In this document: in pieces, positions 61,139 through 64,000 of the stretch | Numbering within the stretch: position 1 is the first letter of the stretch | How the letters are laid out: each line of letters opens with the position of its first letter | From: Thalassospira tepidiphila MCCC 1A03514 | GTDB taxonomy: Bacteria > Pseudomonadota > Alphaproteobacteria > Rhodospirillales > Thalassospiraceae | Reading direction: 5' to 3' | NCBI RefSeq assembly: GCF_001662875.1 | Contig: NZ_JPVZ01000009.1 | Coordinates: 62,001 to 126,000 of the forward strand | DNA: 64,000 nucleotides | Translations under genes and position numbers: made by a program | The notes under the pieces: model-generated | What the model saw: the letters and a program-made list of their open reading frames with translations, nothing else | Told to the model about the DNA's origin: nothing | Database searches by the model: none

Positions 61139-62107
61139 TTATTTGGACGGATCGAGTTTGGCCGGGATATCGTAGCCGTTCTCGCGGAACCATTTCGCAG
61201 CCCCGGGATGCAGCGGGATTGTCGCATACTGCAAGGTCAGCTCGGCCAGATTGACGCCTTTGACACTTGCCATTGCGGTGCCCTGCACTTCCGTATCCGA
61301 CATGATCGCGTCGACAATCTTGTAGGCGGCATCTTCGGACAGGCTTGCACCTGCGCCAACACCGACACCAAAGCTCCAGGTGGAATAGGCATCAACGCCG
61401 TCTGCGGCACCTTCGGGGATATCAACGACCGAGATATCAGGCATCTTTTCAATCAGGGCCTGTTTCTGATCATCGGTCAGGCTGAGGACCTTGATCGGTG
61501 TAAATGTTGCGATATCAAGCGTGGAGCTATCAAGTTTAAGACCGGCACCGGATTTCACATAACCGGTGACACGGTTGTCCTTGATCATGTCCACCACATC
61601 GGTGGTCGACCCGCGTACATATTCAGCCGAAAGGCCAAGGGCCTCGAACACGGCCTCTGTCGTGCTTTCGGTTGCTGATCCCTTGATACCGGGATTGAAA
61701 CGCTTGTCTGCAAGATCGGAAAGCGTCGCAATACCGGAATCTTCACGCACGATCACGTTCTGCGGTGCACCGGTATAAACCCACAACAGACCAAGCCCGT
61801 CCATCGCGCGACCGTCAAAGGCCTTGGTCCCGGCATGGGCGTGTTGCGCAACGTTGGTCGTGACCAGACCAAGGTCGATCTGATCGCGTTCAATACGGCG
61901 CAGGTTGTCCATCGTCGCACCGGTTTCAACAACGGATGCCTCGATACCATTGTCGGCATCGTTGATCAGCTTGGCCACAGAAACAAAGTAGCCGTAATGC
62001 GAAGATGATGCAGACGTCGAGCCGATCAGCAGCTTTTCCTGTGCGAAAGCCGGTACCGACAAACCAAAGGCGAGCACGCCCGCCAAGGCGAGTTTTGAAA
62101 GTTTCAT
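61139..62107 (-). CDS. TAXI family TRAP solute-binding protein
   Basis: 322 residues with signal peptide (VPAFAQE). Features include a STSASSSHYGYFVSVAKLIN opening of the TAXI fold. TAXI proteins typically bind glutamate, glutamine or aromatic acids; the ligand here is unknown. It is the first gene of the operon and is divergent from the LysR gene. Confidence 0.92.
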   Translation of the reverse strand: MKLSKLALAGVLAFGLSVPAFAQEKLLIGSTSASSSHYGYFVSVAKLINDADNGIEASVVETGATMDNLRRIERDQIDLGLVTTNVAQHAHAGTKAFDGRAMDGLGLLWVYTGAPQNVIVREDSGIATLSDLADKRFNPGIKGSATESTTEAVFEALGLSAEYVRGSTTDVVDMIKDNRVTGYVKSGAGLKLDSSTLDIATFTPIKVLSLTDDQKQALIEKMPDISVVDIPEGAADGVDAYSTWSFGVGVGAGASLSEDAAYKIVDAIMSDTEVQGTAMASVKGVNLAELTLQYATIPLHPGAAKWFRENGYDIPAKLDPSK

Positions 62108-62245
62108 AATGTATTCCTCCCTATGCCGTCATCGGCATGTTTAACGTTCCGTCGGCAAGTCTTGTGCTTGGTTGTTTTTGGACGGACCGAAAGTGTCGAC
62201 CAGTTTCTTTGTTGCAGGAAGATCAAATAATGAGATAATTGATGC

Positions 62246-63187
62246 ATGAAACGCATCAATCTTGATACCGAAGAAATAAGATCCTTCTGTCTTCTTGCCG
62301 AAACGGGCAGTTTTCGCAAGACGGCTCAACGACTTGGCATCTCGGGATCAACGCTCAGTCGGCAAATCAGCCGGATCGAAGACCGCACACAGGCGCGGCT
62401 TTTTGACCGTGACACACGAAATGTTGCGCTGACCGAACAGGGCAAGATGTTTCTCCGACTGGCGGAAAGGATCCTTAACACCACTGATTCCGCCCTCGAT
62501 GAATTTGACACCTACCTCAATACCAAACGCGGAAAACTGACCATCGCCGGACTGCCGTCGGTAACGGCCGGATTGCTGCCACCGCTGATTGCCGAATTCA
62601 TGCAGGCCCACCCGAATGTTGATGTTCAGCTCAATGACATGCTGTCCGAGGGGGTCTTGCGCGAAGTTGAAATGGGACGTGCCGATATCGGCTTTACCGC
62701 CGATGTGGTCGAGGACACCGATAATCTATCCTTCCAACGATTGCTGAGCGACCGGTTCATCGCCGTCGGGGCTCCGGGCGGGTTTCTTGACGAAAACCGG
62801 ACGTACAAATGGGAAGAAATCCTGTCGCAGCCAATGGTCGCGATGTCGCGTGAAACAAGTGTACGCTCGATCATCGATGCCGCCTGCACCCAGCACGGCT
62901 TTGCCTTTCACCCCCGCTTTGAGGTGGCCCATCTGGCAACAGCAGGCGCGCTTGTGTCGCAGGGGCTCTGCATTACGGCTCTGCCGTCCCTGACGCTTCC
63001 GGTTCTTGGTCGTGCCCCGCTTGTTTTCCGGCAACTGGAAAGCCCGGTTTTGCTGCGCCACATCGGTCTGATCTGGCGATCGGGTCGTACCTTGCCCCCG
63101 GCGGCACAGGCATTCTTGCATCTGGTCCGAAGCCGCAACCTCAAATCACTGGTCGCACATCTGGCCACTGAAAACGAAGTGGCTTAG
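62246..63187 (+). CDS. LysR family transcriptional regulator
   Basis: 313 residues. Winged HTH at residues about 5-65 (RKTAQRLGISGSTLSRQISRIE), with effector domain from about 90. Divergent from the TAXI operon, which it probably controls. An ATCAA-N12-TTGAT repeat (62222-62243) lies just upstream of its ATG and could be an autoregulatory site. Confidence 0.88.
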   Translation: MKRINLDTEEIRSFCLLAETGSFRKTAQRLGISGSTLSRQISRIEDRTQARLFDRDTRNVALTEQGKMFLRLAERILNTTDSALDEFDTYLNTKRGKLTIAGLPSVTAGLLPPLIAEFMQAHPNVDVQLNDMLSEGVLREVEMGRADIGFTADVVEDTDNLSFQRLLSDRFIAVGAPGGFLDENRTYKWEEILSQPMVAMSRETSVRSIIDAACTQHGFAFHPRFEVAHLATAGALVSQGLCITALPSLTLPVLGRAPLVFRQLESPVLLRHIGLIWRSGRTLPPAAQAFLHLVRSRNLKSLVAHLATENEVA

Positions 63188-63396
63188 TGGCCAATTTGCA
63201 CATCTTTCACTTGGCTGGCAAAAAACCGCACTGTGCACTCTTTGCGGACAAATCCACAGCTTAATTCCCCCCATGCGCGATAACATATCCAAGCTTGGAA
63301 GGATTATACTTCTGTTACCATTCACAGGCTGGTCATCGTGACCGGCTTGTGCTAGCAAGCGAAGCATCACACCATAACGCTTCAGGACCGGAATTT

Positions 63397-63933
63397 ATGG
63401 CCGATTATGATGTCAAGCCGCTGATAACGGCGGACGAGATTGCCACCAAGATCGATGCGCTTGCCGCCGAGATCAATGAAAGCTTCAAGGATACCGAAAA
63501 GCTGATTGTTGTCGGCCTGCTGCGCGGCTCCTTTGTTTTCATCGCCGATCTGGTACGCAAACTGACCGTGCCGGTCGAAGTCGACTTCATGGTCGCATCA
63601 AGCTATGGCGATTCCACGGAAAGTTCGCGCAACGTGCGCATCGTCAAGGACCTTGATGGTCAGATCCGTGGCAAGGATGTCGTGCTGGTTGAAGACATCA
63701 TTGATACCGGCTACACCCTGTCGGAAGTGGTTCGGCTTCTGAAAACCCGCGACCCGAACCGTCTGGAAATCTGCACGCTTTTGAACAAGCCGTCGCGCCG
63801 CGAAGTTGAAATCCCGATTGATTTCTGCGGCTTTGATATCCCTGACGAATTTGTGGTCGGTTATGGCATCGATTATGCCCAGAACAACCGCAACCTGCCC
63901 TTCATCGGCACGGTCCATTTCCACGGCGAATAA
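63397..63933 (+). CDS. hpt: Hypoxanthine phosphoribosyltransferase
   Basis: 178 residues. The PRPP motif [17 protein letters not shown] (about residues 96-112) and the [16 protein letters not shown] loop are diagnostic. It salvages hypoxanthine (and guanine) with PRPP in the cytoplasm. ATG 63397 has AGGACCGGAAT upstream. Terminator follows. It stands alone with no purine neighbours. Confidence 0.95.
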   Translation: MADYDVKPLITADEIATKIDALAAEINESFKDTEKLIVVGLLRGSFVFIADLVRKLTVPVEVDFMVASSYGDSTESSRNVRIVKDLDGQIRGKDVVLVEDIIDTGYTLSEVVRLLKTRDPNRLEICTLLNKPSRREVEIPIDFCGFDIPDEFVVGYGIDYAQNNRNLPFIGTVHFHGE

Positions 63934-63952
63934 GCCGGGCGAAAACAGAATT

Positions 63953-63993
63953 AAAAAAAGGCGGGCAGCTTGATCAGCTATCCCGCCTTTTTT
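63953..63993. terminator. Intrinsic terminator after hpt
   Basis: Stem GGCGGG / CCCGCC with an inner AGCT / AGCT pairing, flanked by A-run and T-run. Ends the window. Confidence 0.88.
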
Positions 63994-64000
63994 GTATTCG

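Overview
The window looks like chromosomal DNA from an alphaproteobacterium, probably Rhodospirillales and Thalassospira-like. The grounds are moderate to high GC, Agrobacterium-type PcaQ control of a pca operon, a DUF3126 gene, three TRAP transporters, and a fused GNAT/ATP-grasp ligase. The genus is an inference from general familiarity; no search was run. I found no rRNA, tRNA, CRISPR array or complete insertion sequence.

Layout. 3-7978 (+): the end of a polyamine-type ABC importer, then an aminotransferase, a beta-keto acid cleavage enzyme, an acetylpolyamine-type deacetylase, an FAD oxidoreductase, an M20 deacylase and a RidA protein; together they look like one route for an N-acylated amine or amino acid. 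8060-12373 (-): hydrolase-OsmC fusion, thioesterase, ornithine cyclodeaminase-like enzyme and a formamidase-like hydrolase, with a GNAT gene at 9393 (+). 12640-18514: MlrC-type M81 peptidase with a DctQMP TRAP transporter, facing an RpiR regulator across three matching operator-like palindromes. 18533-25086 (-): TamB and TamA. 25265-28418: a convergent pair, GNAT/RLAN/ATP-grasp ligase and GNAT/C39-like peptidase, sharing a terminator. 28565-30760: sulfurtransferase, DUF2892 protein, TenA-like protein and GNAT.

30814-38888 holds every enzyme from protocatechuate to succinyl-CoA and acetyl-CoA (pcaDCHG, pcaIJ, pcaF, pcaB), with divergent pcaQ. A second DctPQM TRAP transporter follows pcaQ and may import an aromatic or carboxylic acid. 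42228-48004 is more accessory in nature: an orphan membrane protein, a PobR-like AraC regulator, a flavoprotein, two low-GC orphans including an HNH endonuclease, and a RelE/Xre toxin-antitoxin pair. 48292-52163 carries a methyltransferase, a small exported Cys/His-rich protein, and an MFS-MarR-siderophore-interacting-protein operon behind two MarR-type palindromes.

52243-57572 has glutathione-independent formaldehyde dehydrogenase, a permease plus mini-thioredoxin unit, DUF3126 and a GST. 57590-62107 (-) has a TAXI TRAP transporter coupled to an AtuA-family protein and its small partner, facing a LysR regulator. The window closes with hpt and a terminator.

The main candidates for little-described biology are the ATP-grasp/C39 pair; a 20-nt motif shared by the promoters of two sulfur or thiol related operons; near-identical 11-bp stem-loops directly after three solute-binding-protein genes; and a long stem-loop dividing the pca operon.
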